Source: an uncultured Paracoccaceae bacterium (GTDB lineage Bacteria; Pseudomonadota; Alphaproteobacteria; Rhodobacterales; Rhodobacteraceae). Taken from it: a DNA stretch of 6,497 nucleotides. The notes under the pieces are model-generated. The model searched no databases. It saw only the letters and a list, made by a program, of their open reading frames with translations, and had not been told where the DNA came from. Every line of letters begins with the position of its first letter. Position 1 is the first letter of the stretch. Position numbers and translations under genes: made by a program. The stretch is taken from contig CALCPC010000570.1 of NCBI GenBank assembly GCA_937900975.1, forward strand, positions 1-6,497, given 5' to 3'. This document shows, in pieces, positions 1 through 6,417 of the stretch.

Positions 1-164
1 GTCATGGCGCGGCGCGCGGCTTCGATCTGGCGGGCGGTGATGCGCGCAGGTTCCGTTGCCTTCAAGCCATAGCTGCCGAGGTGCAGGCTGGTATAGCCCT
101 TCGCCTCACCATGGATACGGCCTTTGTGCTGCTTGCGGAATTTTGTGCGTTTGGGCGAAAGCAT
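1..164 (-). CDS. rplP: 50S ribosomal protein L16, N-terminal part (runs off the window)
   Basis: L16 is a large-subunit protein near the A-site tRNA elbow and the peptidyl transferase centre, binding 23S rRNA. Only the first 54 codons are here; the gene continues past position 1. The translation starts [19 protein letters not shown] and ends [13 protein letters not shown], both hallmarks of bacterial L16 (family pattern [16 protein letters not shown] and [10 protein letters not shown]). The stretch at residues 23-33 differs somewhat from the family forms I remember, but the fold-defining segments are intact. The ATG at 164-162 shares one base with the rpsC TGA (TGATG). A GGAGG at 177-173, eight bases upstream, lies in the last rpsC codons. 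This fixes the start and implies coupling to S3 translation. The identification is very secure. Confidence 0.96.
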   Translation of the reverse strand, partial: MLSPKRTKFRKQHKGRIHGEAKGYTSLHLGSYGLKATEPARITARQIEAARRAM

Positions 165-874
165 CAGTTATCCCTCCGGCGTGGGGGCCGGTTGGGGCCG
201 CCCTCCTGCAGTTCGGTTTGGCGACGCTCCCGCGCCTGGGGATCATGCTCTAGGATCTCACCCTTGAAGATCCAAACCTTGATCCCGATGATCCCGTAAG
301 CCGTCAGCGCCTCGTAATGGGCATAGTCGATGTCGGCGCGCAGCGTGTGCAGTGGCACGCGCCCTTCCCGATACCACTCCGTCCGCGCGATCTCGGCGCC
401 GCCAAGCCGGCCGGCGACGTTGACCCGAATGCCGAGCGCGCCCATCCGCATCGCGTTTTGGACGGCCCGTTTCATGGCCCGGCGAAAGCTGACCCGCCGC
501 TCCAACTGTTGGCCGATGTTTTCGGCCACAAGTTGCGCGTCGATCTCGGGCTTTCGAACCTCAACAATGTTAAGATGCAGCTCTGAGTCCGTCAGCTTCG
601 AAAGGTTGCGGCGCAGCGTCTCGATATCCGCGCCCTTCTTGCCGATAATCACCCCCGGTCGGGCGGCATGGATCGTGACCCGGCACTTTTTGTGCGGGCG
701 CTCGATCACCACGCGGCTGATCCCCGATTGGGCGCAATTCTTGCGAATATACTCCCGGATCGCCAGATCTTCGTGGAGCAGCGCACCATATTCCCGACCG
801 TCGGCGTACCAGCGGCTGTCCCATGTACGGTTGACCTGCAGGCGCAGGCCGATTGGATTGACTTTATGTCCCAT
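164..874 (-). CDS. rpsC: 30S ribosomal protein S3
   Basis: S3 is a small-subunit head protein at the mRNA entry channel. It binds 16S rRNA with S10 and S14 and contributes to mRNA unwinding. The 236-residue product has the usual alphaproteobacterial length. It starts [20 protein letters not shown] type-II KH domain covers roughly residues 38-107, with the nucleic-acid-binding GKKG loop at 78-81 ([10 protein letters not shown]). The S3 C-terminal domain follows, with [20 protein letters not shown] and the highly conserved stretch ending in [15 protein letters not shown]. The tail after about residue 213 is charged and ends PPRRRDN. The start ATG (874-872) shares one base with the rplV TGA, and GAGGAG at 888-883 is a well-spaced ribosome binding site. 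No oddities. Confidence 0.98.
   Translation of the reverse strand: MGHKVNPIGLRLQVNRTWDSRWYADGREYGALLHEDLAIREYIRKNCAQSGISRVVIERPHKKCRVTIHAARPGVIIGKKGADIETLRRNLSKLTDSELHLNIVEVRKPEIDAQLVAENIGQQLERRVSFRRAMKRAVQNAMRMGALGIRVNVAGRLGGAEIARTEWYREGRVPLHTLRADIDYAHYEALTAYGIIGIKVWIFKGEILEHDPQARERRQTELQEGGPNRPPRRRDN
173..177 (-). promoter_or_regulatory. Shine-Dalgarno of rplP inside the end of rpsC
   Basis: GGAGG lies in the rpsC codons CGG AGG (Arg-Arg), eight bases before the rplP ATG, which itself overlaps the rpsC stop as TGATG. This supports the L16 start. Confidence 0.8.
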
Positions 875-1254
875 CAGACTTGCTCCTCGACTTCGCGGAC
901 CTTGATGGTCAGCTGGCTGAACGGCTTTAGGATCTTGCCGAACCGCCCGCGCGCCCGGGGGCGCCCGCGCTTCATGACAAGGTTTTTGCCGACATAAGCC
1001 TCGGCCACAATCAACTCATCCACGTCGAGCCCGTGGTTGTTCTCGGCATTGGCGATCGCGCTTTCCAGGGTCTTCTTGACCTCATCAGCGATGCGCTTTT
1101 TGGAAAACGTGAGGTCCGTCAGCGCCTTGCCGACGGGCTTGTTGCGGATCATCGCGGCCACCAGGTTCAGCTTTTGCGGGCTGGTGCGGATCATGCGGTT
1201 GATGGCCATCGCCTCGTTCTCGGCGGCGCGGCGCGGGTTCTTCTCCTTGCCCAT
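874..1254 (-). CDS. rplV: 50S ribosomal protein L22
   Basis: L22 binds 23S rRNA early in assembly, and its long beta-hairpin lines the nascent-peptide exit tunnel beside L4. The 126-residue product starts [17 protein letters not shown], an N-terminal extension I associate with Rhodobacteraceae L22. It is followed by the family core [11 protein letters not shown] (residues 23-33) and [13 protein letters not shown]. The tunnel hairpin spans about residues 85-106 and keeps the Met-Lys-Arg triplet (94-96) whose loss in E. coli L22 gives macrolide resistance, so this is a wild-type tip. The ATG at 1254 is two bases after the rpsS TAA. GGAGG at 1264-1260 lies in the last two sense codons of rpsS, supporting this start over the internal Met at residue 16. 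Confidence 0.98.
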   Translation of the reverse strand: MGKEKNPRRAAENEAMAINRMIRTSPQKLNLVAAMIRNKPVGKALTDLTFSKKRIADEVKKTLESAIANAENNHGLDVDELIVAEAYVGKNLVMKRGRPRARGRFGKILKPFSQLTIKVREVEEQV

Positions 1255-1256
1255 CG

Positions 1257-1535
1257 TTACCTCCGCTTCGCTTTTTTGTCGGCGGCGTGGCCGTAATAGG
1301 TGCGGGTCGGGGAGTATTCTCCGAACTTTTGGCCGATCATCTCCTCTGTGACGGACACAGGGATATGTTTCTGACCGTTATAGACACCAAAAGTCAGGCC
1401 GACGAATTGCGGCAGGATGGTGGAGCGGCGCGACCAGATCTTGATAACCTCGTTGCGGCCCGAGTCCTTAACCTTCTCGGCCTTCTTCAACACATGGGCG
1501 TCGACGAACGGGCCCTTCCAAACGGAACGTGGCAT
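1257..1535 (-). CDS. rpsS: 30S ribosomal protein S19
   Basis: S19 sits in the head of the small subunit, pairs with S13 and contacts the A-site finger and tRNA region. At 92 residues it has the standard family length. It starts [20 protein letters not shown], and carries [21 protein letters not shown] and the C-terminal core [21 protein letters not shown], all diagnostic. The ATG is three bases after the rplB TGA, and AAGGGG at 1550-1545, inside the end of rplB, is a suitable ribosome binding site. The final codons AAG CGG AGG TAA encode Lys-Arg-Arg and also hold the Shine-Dalgarno of rplV. Secure. Confidence 0.98.
   Translation of the reverse strand: MPRSVWKGPFVDAHVLKKAEKVKDSGRNEVIKIWSRRSTILPQFVGLTFGVYNGQKHIPVSVTEEMIGQKFGEYSPTRTYYGHAADKKAKRR
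1260..1264 (-). promoter_or_regulatory. Shine-Dalgarno of rplV inside the end of rpsS
   Basis: GGAGG overlaps the last two sense codons of rpsS (CGG AGG, Arg-Arg) and lies five bases before the rplV ATG. Its position decides the rplV start and implies that ribosomes finishing S19 re-initiate on L22. Confidence 0.8.
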
Positions 1536-1538
1536 GGA

Positions 1539-2378
1539 TCAGCGCCCCTTCTTCTTGGCGTGACGCGACCGCAGAATGAACTTGTCGGTCGTCGTGTTCG
1601 AACGGGTGCGCGTGCCTTTGGTCGGCACACCCCAGGGGGTCACAGGGTCGCGCCCGCCAGAGGTCCGGCCCTCACCACCACCATGGGGGTGATCGATCGG
1701 GTTCATCACGACGCCACGGACCGAGGGCCGCTTGCCGAAATGGCGGTTGCGTCCGGCTTTGCCGAGGTTTTGGTTCGAATGGTCGGGGTTCGACACGGCA
1801 CCGACCGTCGCCATACACTCCTGCCGCACAAGCCGCAGCTCCCCCGAGGAGAGGCGGATCTGCGCATAGCCGCCATCGCGCCCCACAAACTGCGCATAGG
1901 TGCCTGCGGCGCGGGCGATCTGCCCCCCTTTGCCGGGCTTCATCTCAACATTATGGACGATGGTCCCAATCGGCATGCCCGAAAACGGCATCGCATTGCC
2001 GGGTTTGATGTCGGCCCGGGTGCCAGCGATGACGCTGTCGCCCACAGCCAGACGCTGCGGTGCGAGGATATAGGCCTGCTCGCCATCGCTATACTTCAAA
2101 AGCGCGATGAACGCGGTGCGGTTGGGATCGTATTCGATCCGCTCCACCGTTGCCGCAACATCCTGTTTGCGCCGCTTGAAATCGACGATGCGGTAGAGCC
2201 GCTTGGCCCCGCCGCCGCGGCGCCGCATGGTAATCCGTCCGGTGTTGTTGCGGCCTGCCTTCTTCGTCAAACCCTCGGTGAGGGATTTGACCGGGCGGCC
2301 CTTCCAAAGCTCCGAACGGTCGATCAGAACCAGCCCGCGCTGGCCTGGCGTTGTCGGTTTGAACGACTTTAATGCCAT
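1539..2378 (-). CDS. rplB: 50S ribosomal protein L2
   Basis: L2 is a primary 23S rRNA-binding protein needed for subunit association and for the peptidyl transferase centre. The 279-residue product has the usual length. The N-terminal OB-fold region includes [19 protein letters not shown] (43-60) and [12 protein letters not shown]; the C-terminal SH3-like domain includes [20 protein letters not shown]. The strongly conserved [13 protein letters not shown] is at 226-238, and one of its histidines corresponds to the E. coli residue (His229) linked to peptidyl transferase activity. The start ATG is preceded by GGAAG eight bases away. Unlike most genes of this operon it is not coupled to its predecessor: 183 untranslated bases separate it from the unrecognised gene upstream. 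That raises the possibility of an internal promoter or leader-mediated control. Confidence 0.98.
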   Translation of the reverse strand: MALKSFKPTTPGQRGLVLIDRSELWKGRPVKSLTEGLTKKAGRNNTGRITMRRRGGGAKRLYRIVDFKRRKQDVAATVERIEYDPNRTAFIALLKYSDGEQAYILAPQRLAVGDSVIAGTRADIKPGNAMPFSGMPIGTIVHNVEMKPGKGGQIARAAGTYAQFVGRDGGYAQIRLSSGELRLVRQECMATVGAVSNPDHSNQNLGKAGRNRHFGKRPSVRGVVMNPIDHPHGGGEGRTSGGRDPVTPWGVPTKGTRTRSNTTTDKFILRSRHAKKKGR

Positions 2379-2561
2379 CTTGCTGTCTTCCGTTTGCGTG
2401 TTTTGCGCGACATTGCCGCACGGTTCAGTTTATCGGTTCGGCCAACGGCAAAACGCCATCGGACCCTGGCGCAAAGATCTGCCCAAGGTCCGCGCGTCCT
2501 AGCAGCGATAGCCGGGGGGGTCCAGGGTCAAAGCAGAGAATCTCCAGCGGCGGCGTCCCCC
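2379..2561 (-). promoter_or_regulatory. Untranslated leader upstream of rplB with alternative stems
   Basis: This 183-base stretch lies between the unrecognised gene and rplB and carries no convincing coding frame. On the transcribed (minus) strand it holds three related segments. Segment A is GACCCTGG (2529-2522), B is CGGACCTTGG (2492-2483) and C is CCAGGGTCCG (2469-2460). B and C form a 10-bp stem with one G.U pair and a 13-base loop. A and the inner eight bases of C pair perfectly, so the two stems exclude each other. A seven-C run lies at 2520-2514. A TTGACC at 2531-2526 could be a -35 element, but I see no good -10 at the right distance. No U-tract follows the B/C stem, so it is not a standard intrinsic terminator. 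A regulatory role is an inference; the pairing itself is visible. Confidence 0.4.
2460..2492 (-). repeat. Stable stem-loop in the rplB leader
   Basis: In the transcript, CGGACCUUGG (2492-2483) pairs with CCAGGGUCCG (2469-2460) over 10 bp with a single U.G wobble. The 13-base loop can add two more G-C pairs with a one-base bulge. It ends about 80 bases before the rplB start. It could be an RNA-processing site, a protein-binding site or half of a switch with the upstream GACCCTGG at 2529-2522. Function unproven. Confidence 0.4.
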
Positions 2562-3209
2562 TCAACCCAACGCGCGACGGCGGCAGAGCGGCTCTTTCGC
2601 GACCGCTTCCCGCTGGTGAAACTTCAGATGTCCGATGGCGGGCAGAAACGCCGCGTGCTGCGGCTTTTTTTCCAGATAATCGCCGAGGCGGTCCAAGTTG
2701 ATCGGATGCTTTTCGATCAACGTTTTGATCCGCGCCACAGCCTCATCCCGCGGATACCCGTCGACGAACTGGCAGGCGGTCTGCGTGGGGGTCAGGAGGT
2801 AGAGGTCGGTCTCCCGCTTCGGGGTGTAGAGCGTGATGTCAAAGGGTGAGGCGCCAAGCGCGTGGGATTTCGGCATTATGACACGCACATTCGCGTCGCG
2901 CGCCTCAAACACAGTGCCCGACACTTGGCGAAAGCCAAGCGGCTGCAGTTTTGCGCGGGCGCGGTTGCGCATCGGGGGGGAGAGCATGTCGAGATCCGCG
3001 CGATCATAGCGCAGATCGTCAAACACAGAGATCAAGCCAAGCGCCGTGTCCGCGACCTGCAAATAGGGGTCGTTGTTCAGCACAGACAGCTGCGTCCAAA
3101 GCTGGACAGCCGCAGCCCGCGAGGGCGCCGCGCGCTCAACGCTAAGGGCCCGGCGCCCGAGGGACCAGATCACAGCCGCACCGAGCAGGGCATAGCCACC
3201 GCGCCCCAT
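2562..3209 (-). CDS. Unrecognised protein with an N-terminal membrane segment, between rplW and rplB
   Basis: I do not recognise a named family. The 215-residue frame begins with a short hydrophobic stretch, YALLGAAVIWSLG (residues 6-18), then Arg-Arg. This suggests a single membrane anchor followed by a soluble domain of about 190 residues. Distinctive segments are LNNDPYLQVADTALGLISVF, MRNRARAKLQPLGFRQ, MPKSHALGASPFDITLYTPK, DLYLLTPTQTACQFVDGYP and KHPINLDRLGDYLE. No catalytic motif is evident. I have an uncertain memory of hypothetical proteins at this place in other Rhodobacteraceae S10 operons. Only the ATG at 3209 is usable in this frame before a stop at 3248-3246, and it has no clear ribosome binding site. 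A different frame starting at 3271 reads like the missing N-terminus (see that entry), so the true gene may be 3271-2562 with a one-base shift near 3207-3204. The C-terminus ends CRRRALG. Confidence 0.75.
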   Translation of the reverse strand: MGRGGYALLGAAVIWSLGRRALSVERAAPSRAAAVQLWTQLSVLNNDPYLQVADTALGLISVFDDLRYDRADLDMLSPPMRNRARAKLQPLGFRQVSGTVFEARDANVRVIMPKSHALGASPFDITLYTPKRETDLYLLTPTQTACQFVDGYPRDEAVARIKTLIEKHPINLDRLGDYLEKKPQHAAFLPAIGHLKFHQREAVAKEPLCRRRALG

Positions 3210-3271
3210 CGCAACTGCTGCGGGCCGGGCTGAAACCCGCCGAGATCAACCAACCCTTTTGCGATCAGCAT
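3170..3271 (-). other. Short frame that probably encodes the real N-terminus of the 3209-2562 gene
   Basis: From the ATG at 3271 this frame reads MLIAKGLVDLGGFQPGPQQL then RWGAVAMPCSVRL and stops. AGGG lies eight bases upstream, a better ribosome binding site than the one before the ATG at 3209. Third codon positions in the first 24 codons are GC-rich (about three quarters), as in the neighbouring genes. The 12 codons before ATG 3209 in the other frame are less so (6 of 12). A single extra base in the four-G run (plus-strand CCCC at 3204-3207), or a -1 slip there, would join it to the longer frame as QQLRWGRGGYALLGAAVIW, giving about 236 residues. It could also be a non-coding leader or a tiny coupled ORF. 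Confidence 0.4.
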
Positions 3272-3322
3272 GGTGCTGACCCTGGGGCGGCTTTGTCTGA
3301 TCCAAGGCGCCAGACGATTGCC

Positions 3323-3616
3323 CTAAAGCCCGGTCGTCACATCGATGGTGTTGCCATCTTCCAGCGTGACATAGGCCTTTTTGACATCCTTTCGCGTGCC
3401 CAGCCGGCCGCGAAAGCGCTTTGTCTTGCCCTTGGTGATGGTCGTGTTCACGGCCTTCACCTTCACGCCGAAAAGGCTTTCAACGGCGTCACGGATCTGC
3501 GGCTTGTTGGCGTCAATTGCCACCTCAAACACCACAGCGCCGTTCTCCGATGCCATTGTCGCCTTTTCCGTAATCACGGGTTTGCGGATCACGTCGTAAT
3601 GTTCTGCCTTGGTCAT
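3323..3616 (-). CDS. rplW: 50S ribosomal protein L23
   Basis: L23 lies at the exit of the peptide tunnel and is the docking site for trigger factor and the signal recognition particle. The 97-residue product has the normal length. It contains the opening [18 protein letters not shown] (residues 9-26); the acidic residue in the TEK motif corresponds to the chaperone-contact Glu of E. coli L23. The rRNA-binding loop [20 protein letters not shown] follows at 62-81. The start ATG overlaps the rplD TGA by four bases (ATGA, 3616-3613), and GGAGG lies about ten bases upstream inside rplD. After its TAG the operon is interrupted by non-ribosomal sequence before rplB. Confidence 0.97.
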   Translation of the reverse strand: MTKAEHYDVIRKPVITEKATMASENGAVVFEVAIDANKPQIRDAVESLFGVKVKAVNTTITKGKTKRFRGRLGTRKDVKKAYVTLEDGNTIDVTTGL

Positions 3617-4233
3617 TTCAGCCGTGCCTCCAGCGCCTCAACCCCAGCCTTTGTTAGGACCAGCGTGCGGGCCTTTAAGATATCGTAGACATTCGCACCC
3701 ATGCTCGGCAACACGTCAAGACCGTCGATATTGCGTGCGGCCTGGGCGAAGTTCGCGTTCACTTCGGCCCCATCGATCACCAGCGCCTTTTTCCAACCGA
3801 GCGATTTGATCGCTTTGGCAAGCTCTCCCGTCTTCGGCGCCGCCATTTCGGAGGTTTCGATCACCACCAACTCACCCGCGCCAGCCTTGGCGCTGAGCGC
3901 GTGTTTGAGGCCCAGTTTCCGGAACTTCTTGTTCAGGTCATGTGCGTGGCTGCGCGGGGTCGGGCCCTTGTACACGCCGCCTTTGCGGAAAATCGGCGCG
4001 TTGCGATCGCCGTGGCGCGCACCGCCTGTGCCCTTCTGGCGATAGATCTTCTTGGTCGAATAGCTGGTCTCGGACCGGGTCTTGACCTTATGCGTTCCCG
4101 CCTGGCGCTTGGCCAATTGGTAGCGCACGACGCGGTGCAGGATGTCGGCGCGCGGCTCAAGGCCGAACACCTCATCGGCAAGCTCGATCTCGCCGGCGGC
4201 GCTTGCGTCTAGTTTGACGACGTTGCTTTTCAT
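3613..4233 (-). CDS. rplD: 50S ribosomal protein L4
   Basis: L4 binds 23S rRNA, and its long loop lines the exit tunnel opposite L22. In gammaproteobacteria it also represses the S10 operon, but nothing here shows that this control exists in this organism. The 206-residue product has the family length. The tunnel loop is clear: [22 protein letters not shown] spans residues 61-82, followed by [20 protein letters not shown]. The C-terminal region, with [20 protein letters not shown], is also typical. The ATG overlaps the rplC TGA by four bases (ATGA at 4233-4230). AAGGAGG at 4249-4243, nine bases upstream, is written in the last codons of rplC, which fixes the start. Confidence 0.98.
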   Translation of the reverse strand: MKSNVVKLDASAAGEIELADEVFGLEPRADILHRVVRYQLAKRQAGTHKVKTRSETSYSTKKIYRQKGTGGARHGDRNAPIFRKGGVYKGPTPRSHAHDLNKKFRKLGLKHALSAKAGAGELVVIETSEMAAPKTGELAKAIKSLGWKKALVIDGAEVNANFAQAARNIDGLDVLPSMGANVYDILKARTLVLTKAGVEALEARLK

Positions 4234-5036
4234 GTCTCCTCGCCTCCTTCGGCTGCGGCCTGCTCGGCTGCGGCGGCTTCTTCAGCGGCCTTGCGCGCGG
4301 CCTCTTCCTCAGCGGCGGCTTGAACCGCCGCCTCATCGGCGAGGCGTTTGGCCTCATCGGCCGCCGATTTCAGCGCGGCCGGATAAATCACGTTCTCTGG
4401 CACCGGTTTTTTCACCGCGTCCTTGATCGTAACCCAACCGCCTTTGGACCCCGGAACAGCGCCTTTGACCATGATCAGGCCCCGCTCACTGTCGGTGCGG
4501 ACGACCTGCAGGTTCTGCGTCGTCACGCGCACAGAGCCCATATGCCCAGCCATTTTCTTCCCCTTAAAGACCCGACCGGGGTCCTGGCACTGACCGGTAG
4601 AGCCGTGGCTGCGGTGACTGATCGAGACACCGTGGCTGGCGCGAAGGCCGCCAAAATTGTGCCGTTTCATCGCGCCCGCAAAACCTTTGCCGACGGATGT
4701 CCCGGCAATGTCGACGAACTGGCCCTCGAAATAATGGTCGGCGGTGATTTCCTCACCCACCCCGATCAGATTCTCGGGGCTGACGCGAAACTCGGCGAGT
4801 TTTCGCTTCGGCTCCACCTTGGCGACGGCGAAATGGCCGCGCATTGGCTGGCTTGTATTTTTCGGCCGCGCCTTGCCCGACCCAAGCTGGACAGCGGTGT
4901 AGCCGTCTTTTTCAGCCGTGCGCTGCGCCACAACCTGACAGTTTTCCATCGCCAGGACAGTCACCGGAACTTGCCGACCGTCATCCATGAACAGCCGGGT
5001 CATCCCCAGCTTTTTTGCAATCACCCCAGAACGCAT
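4230..5036 (-). CDS. rplC: 50S ribosomal protein L3 with a long Ala/Glu-rich C-terminal tail
   Basis: L3 is one of the first proteins to bind 23S rRNA, and its central loop reaches the peptidyl transferase centre. The core starts [20 protein letters not shown]. It includes [20 protein letters not shown] (113-132) and the loop segment [19 protein letters not shown] (146-164). The glutamine in the corresponding loop of E. coli L3 is methylated by PrmB. At 268 residues it is about 60 longer than E. coli L3 (209). The excess is a C-terminal tail from about residue 222, almost entirely Ala, Glu, Asp and Lys, probably helical or coiled-coil. I recall similar tails in other Rhodobacteraceae L3 proteins. 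The start is 12 bases after the rpsJ stop. Confidence 0.98.
   Translation of the reverse strand: MRSGVIAKKLGMTRLFMDDGRQVPVTVLAMENCQVVAQRTAEKDGYTAVQLGSGKARPKNTSQPMRGHFAVAKVEPKRKLAEFRVSPENLIGVGEEITADHYFEGQFVDIAGTSVGKGFAGAMKRHNFGGLRASHGVSISHRSHGSTGQCQDPGRVFKGKKMAGHMGSVRVTTQNLQVVRTDSERGLIMVKGAVPGSKGGWVTIKDAVKKPVPENVIYPAALKSAADEAKRLADEAAVQAAAEEEAARKAAEEAAAAEQAAAEGGEET
4243..4249 (-). promoter_or_regulatory. Shine-Dalgarno of rplD inside the end of rplC
   Basis: AAGGAGG lies in the last L3 codons (Glu-Gly-Gly), nine bases before the rplD ATG. A second GAGGAG at 4241-4236 is too close to the ATG (two bases) to serve by itself. The gene overlap is ATGA. Confidence 0.8.
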
Positions 5037-5048
5037 GTCCTCGCCACC

Positions 5049-5357
5049 TCAGAGCTTGATATCAACGTCGACACCGGCGGAGAGGTCGAGCATCATCAGC
5101 GAGTCAACAGTCAGCGGGGTCGGATCCACAATGTCGAGAAGCCGCTTATGCGTCCGAATCTCGAACTGTTCCCGGCTTTTCTTGTCGACATGCGGGCCGC
5201 GCAGAACCGTAAACTTCTCAATCTTATTGGGCAGCGGGATCGGCCCGCGGACCCGGGCGCCCGTCCGCTTGGCGGTCGAGACAATCTCGGCCGTGCTGGC
5301 ATCGAGCACCCGGTAATCGAACGCCTTGAGACGGATTCTTATGTTTTGGCTTTGCAT
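5049..5357 (-). CDS. rpsJ: 30S ribosomal protein S10 (NusE)
   Basis: S10 is a small-subunit head protein, and as NusE it pairs with NusB in transcription antitermination. The 102-residue product has the usual length. It starts [19 protein letters not shown]; the conserved loop [20 protein letters not shown] (38-57) is followed by [20 protein letters not shown] and the C-terminal core [12 protein letters not shown]. Normally this is the first gene of the S10 cluster. Here its start is only 17 bases after the stop of a glycosyltransferase-like gene, leaving no room for a separate promoter. Its transcripts should therefore come from within or upstream of that gene, or from tuf. The upstream sequence has only a weak ribosome binding site (AGTGAAAG). 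Confidence 0.98.
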   Translation of the reverse strand: MQSQNIRIRLKAFDYRVLDASTAEIVSTAKRTGARVRGPIPLPNKIEKFTVLRGPHVDKKSREQFEIRTHKRLLDIVDPTPLTVDSLMMLDLSAGVDVDIKL

Positions 5358-5374
5358 GTCGTTCGTACTTTCAC

Positions 5375-6361
5375 TTAGCGGTTCTCAAGCGCGGCCGCAG
5401 GGGCCGCCTGGTTCAGACGATGTGCGTCGAGGTCTGCCGGTTTGATATGACCAGGTGCGTTCTTGACCTGCGGCGGTTTCTGGCCGTTTTCCGCATAGAA
5501 CCCGACAAGATCCGCCAGGCTGTCAAAACCGGCATGGTCGCGCAAAAATTGATCCGCCAAAGCCACGGCCCCGCTGGCGCGCAATGCGGCAAGGTTTTGG
5601 TAGTGCAGCACCCGCACTTGGGCCGGGCGTGTCCGCGCAAACTCTGCGCTGGCGTTCCAGGATTTGTCGAGAAAGCGCAGGCCAAGACCACAGGTCTCGG
5701 CCGCGAGCGGCAGCGCGATCTGGTCGAGCGTGGGGAAAATATCGGCGATGCTGGGGTCGGCCTCGATCTTCTGGGCGACATCGCGCCATGCCGTCGAGAA
5801 GGCCCCATCGTCCCAGGCAACAAAGCCCGCGTTCAGACTTGGCGGGACATAGCGCGTCGTGCCTTGGCCGATCTGCGGCATGCGGCGCGGCGTCACGGGC
5901 AGACCGGCGGCACGGTAGGCCGGTGCCCACGCTTGCGCCGTGTCGCCCCACATCCAGCGCGCCGTCGGCCGGCCCGAGACGGCCCCGGGGAAAAAGGCCT
6001 CCGCCAGCAGCGTCGGTTGGGTCAGCATCACATCGGTATCGATGAACACAGTCTTGCGCTGGGAGCGCGGCATCGCTGCGGCAAACAATTTGTTGCCCTG
6101 CGGATAGTTCACCCGGAACGCAGGGTCGATCACGTCAAAATGCACGCCATGACGGTCGAAAAACGCGCGTGTGCGGGGGTGCAGCGCATGGGCCAGCGAC
6201 CGGCGACAATAGGCGTACAGCGCTAGAGAGCCATAGCCATAGCTGAGCAGAGAGCTGGTCAGCAGCACCGCCTGCCACTCATACGCCGCAGGCTCGCACA
6301 TCATCACGACAGCGACGCGGGCGCTGTCCTGCGATGGGGCTGAGGGGGGCGACGTGGTCAT
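5375..6361 (-). CDS. Glycosyltransferase-like protein (GT-A fold, DxD motif)
   Basis: From the ATG at 6361 the product is 328 residues. After a disordered Ser/Pro/Ala-rich start comes a GT-A-like first strand, VAVVMMCEP (16-24). Next is a DxD motif in [12 protein letters not shown] (D108, D110), where the family binds a metal and the nucleotide-sugar phosphates. Then [13 protein letters not shown] (174-186), a typical acceptor-side segment, [12 protein letters not shown] (211-222) and VLHYQN (251-256). Order and spacing resemble GT8-like or capsule-type transferases; donor and acceptor cannot be read from sequence. There is no signal peptide or membrane segment, so it is probably cytoplasmic. 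The start is uncertain: an ATG at 6418, overlapping the tuf TGA, would add 19 residues, but those codons run through a perfect hairpin and read as low-complexity. The gene lies between tuf and rpsJ, an unusual place for such an enzyme, and is close enough to rpsJ for co-transcription. Confidence 0.8.
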   Translation of the reverse strand: MTTSPPSAPSQDSARVAVVMMCEPAAYEWQAVLLTSSLLSYGYGSLALYAYCRRSLAHALHPRTRAFFDRHGVHFDVIDPAFRVNYPQGNKLFAAAMPRSQRKTVFIDTDVMLTQPTLLAEAFFPGAVSGRPTARWMWGDTAQAWAPAYRAAGLPVTPRRMPQIGQGTTRYVPPSLNAGFVAWDDGAFSTAWRDVAQKIEADPSIADIFPTLDQIALPLAAETCGLGLRFLDKSWNASAEFARTRPAQVRVLHYQNLAALRASGAVALADQFLRDHAGFDSLADLVGFYAENGQKPPQVKNAPGHIKPADLDAHRLNQAAPAAALENR

Positions 6362-6387
6362 AACGGCGGCCGTGCTTTCGGGGTTGG

Positions 6388-6411
6388 CGGGGCCAGCGCA
6401 GGCTGGCCCCG
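6388..6411 (-). terminator. Perfect hairpin just after tuf, terminator-like but without a U-tract
   Basis: A 10-bp perfect inverted repeat, almost all G-C, with a four-base loop: CGGGGCCAGC at 6411-6402 and GCTGGCCCCG at 6397-6388 on the transcribed strand. It begins about seven bases after the tuf stop. No run of T follows, only GCCAACCCC, so it is not a canonical intrinsic terminator. It could be a weak terminator, a 3'-end stabiliser for tuf mRNA, or an attenuator setting how much transcription passes into the S10 cluster. Confidence 0.45.
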
Positions 6412-6417
6412 GTGACA

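Noticed and set aside
1287..2372. 361-codon open frame on the plus strand
   Set aside because: It is exactly antisense to rpsS and rplB, both secure. Long antisense frames are expected in high-GC genes, and the translation shows no family motif.
2089..2421. 110-codon minus-strand frame starting in the rplB leader
   Set aside because: It begins at a GTG without a ribosome binding site and runs out of frame through rplB; a shadow.
2460..2492. Intrinsic terminator before rplB
   Set aside because: The stem is good but is followed by GATGGCGTTTTGCC, not a U-tract adjoining the stem, and a terminator here would shut off essential downstream genes.
3299..3319. Small inverted repeat GTCTG/CAGAC after rplW
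   Set aside because: Only five base pairs with an 11-base loop and no T run; too weak to call a terminator.
4320..5378. 352-codon open frame on the plus strand
   Set aside because: Antisense to rplC and rpsJ; no recognisable protein features.
5420..6226. 268-codon open frame on the plus strand
   Set aside because: Antisense to the glycosyltransferase-like gene, whose DxD, NAGF and HYQN segments show which strand is coding.
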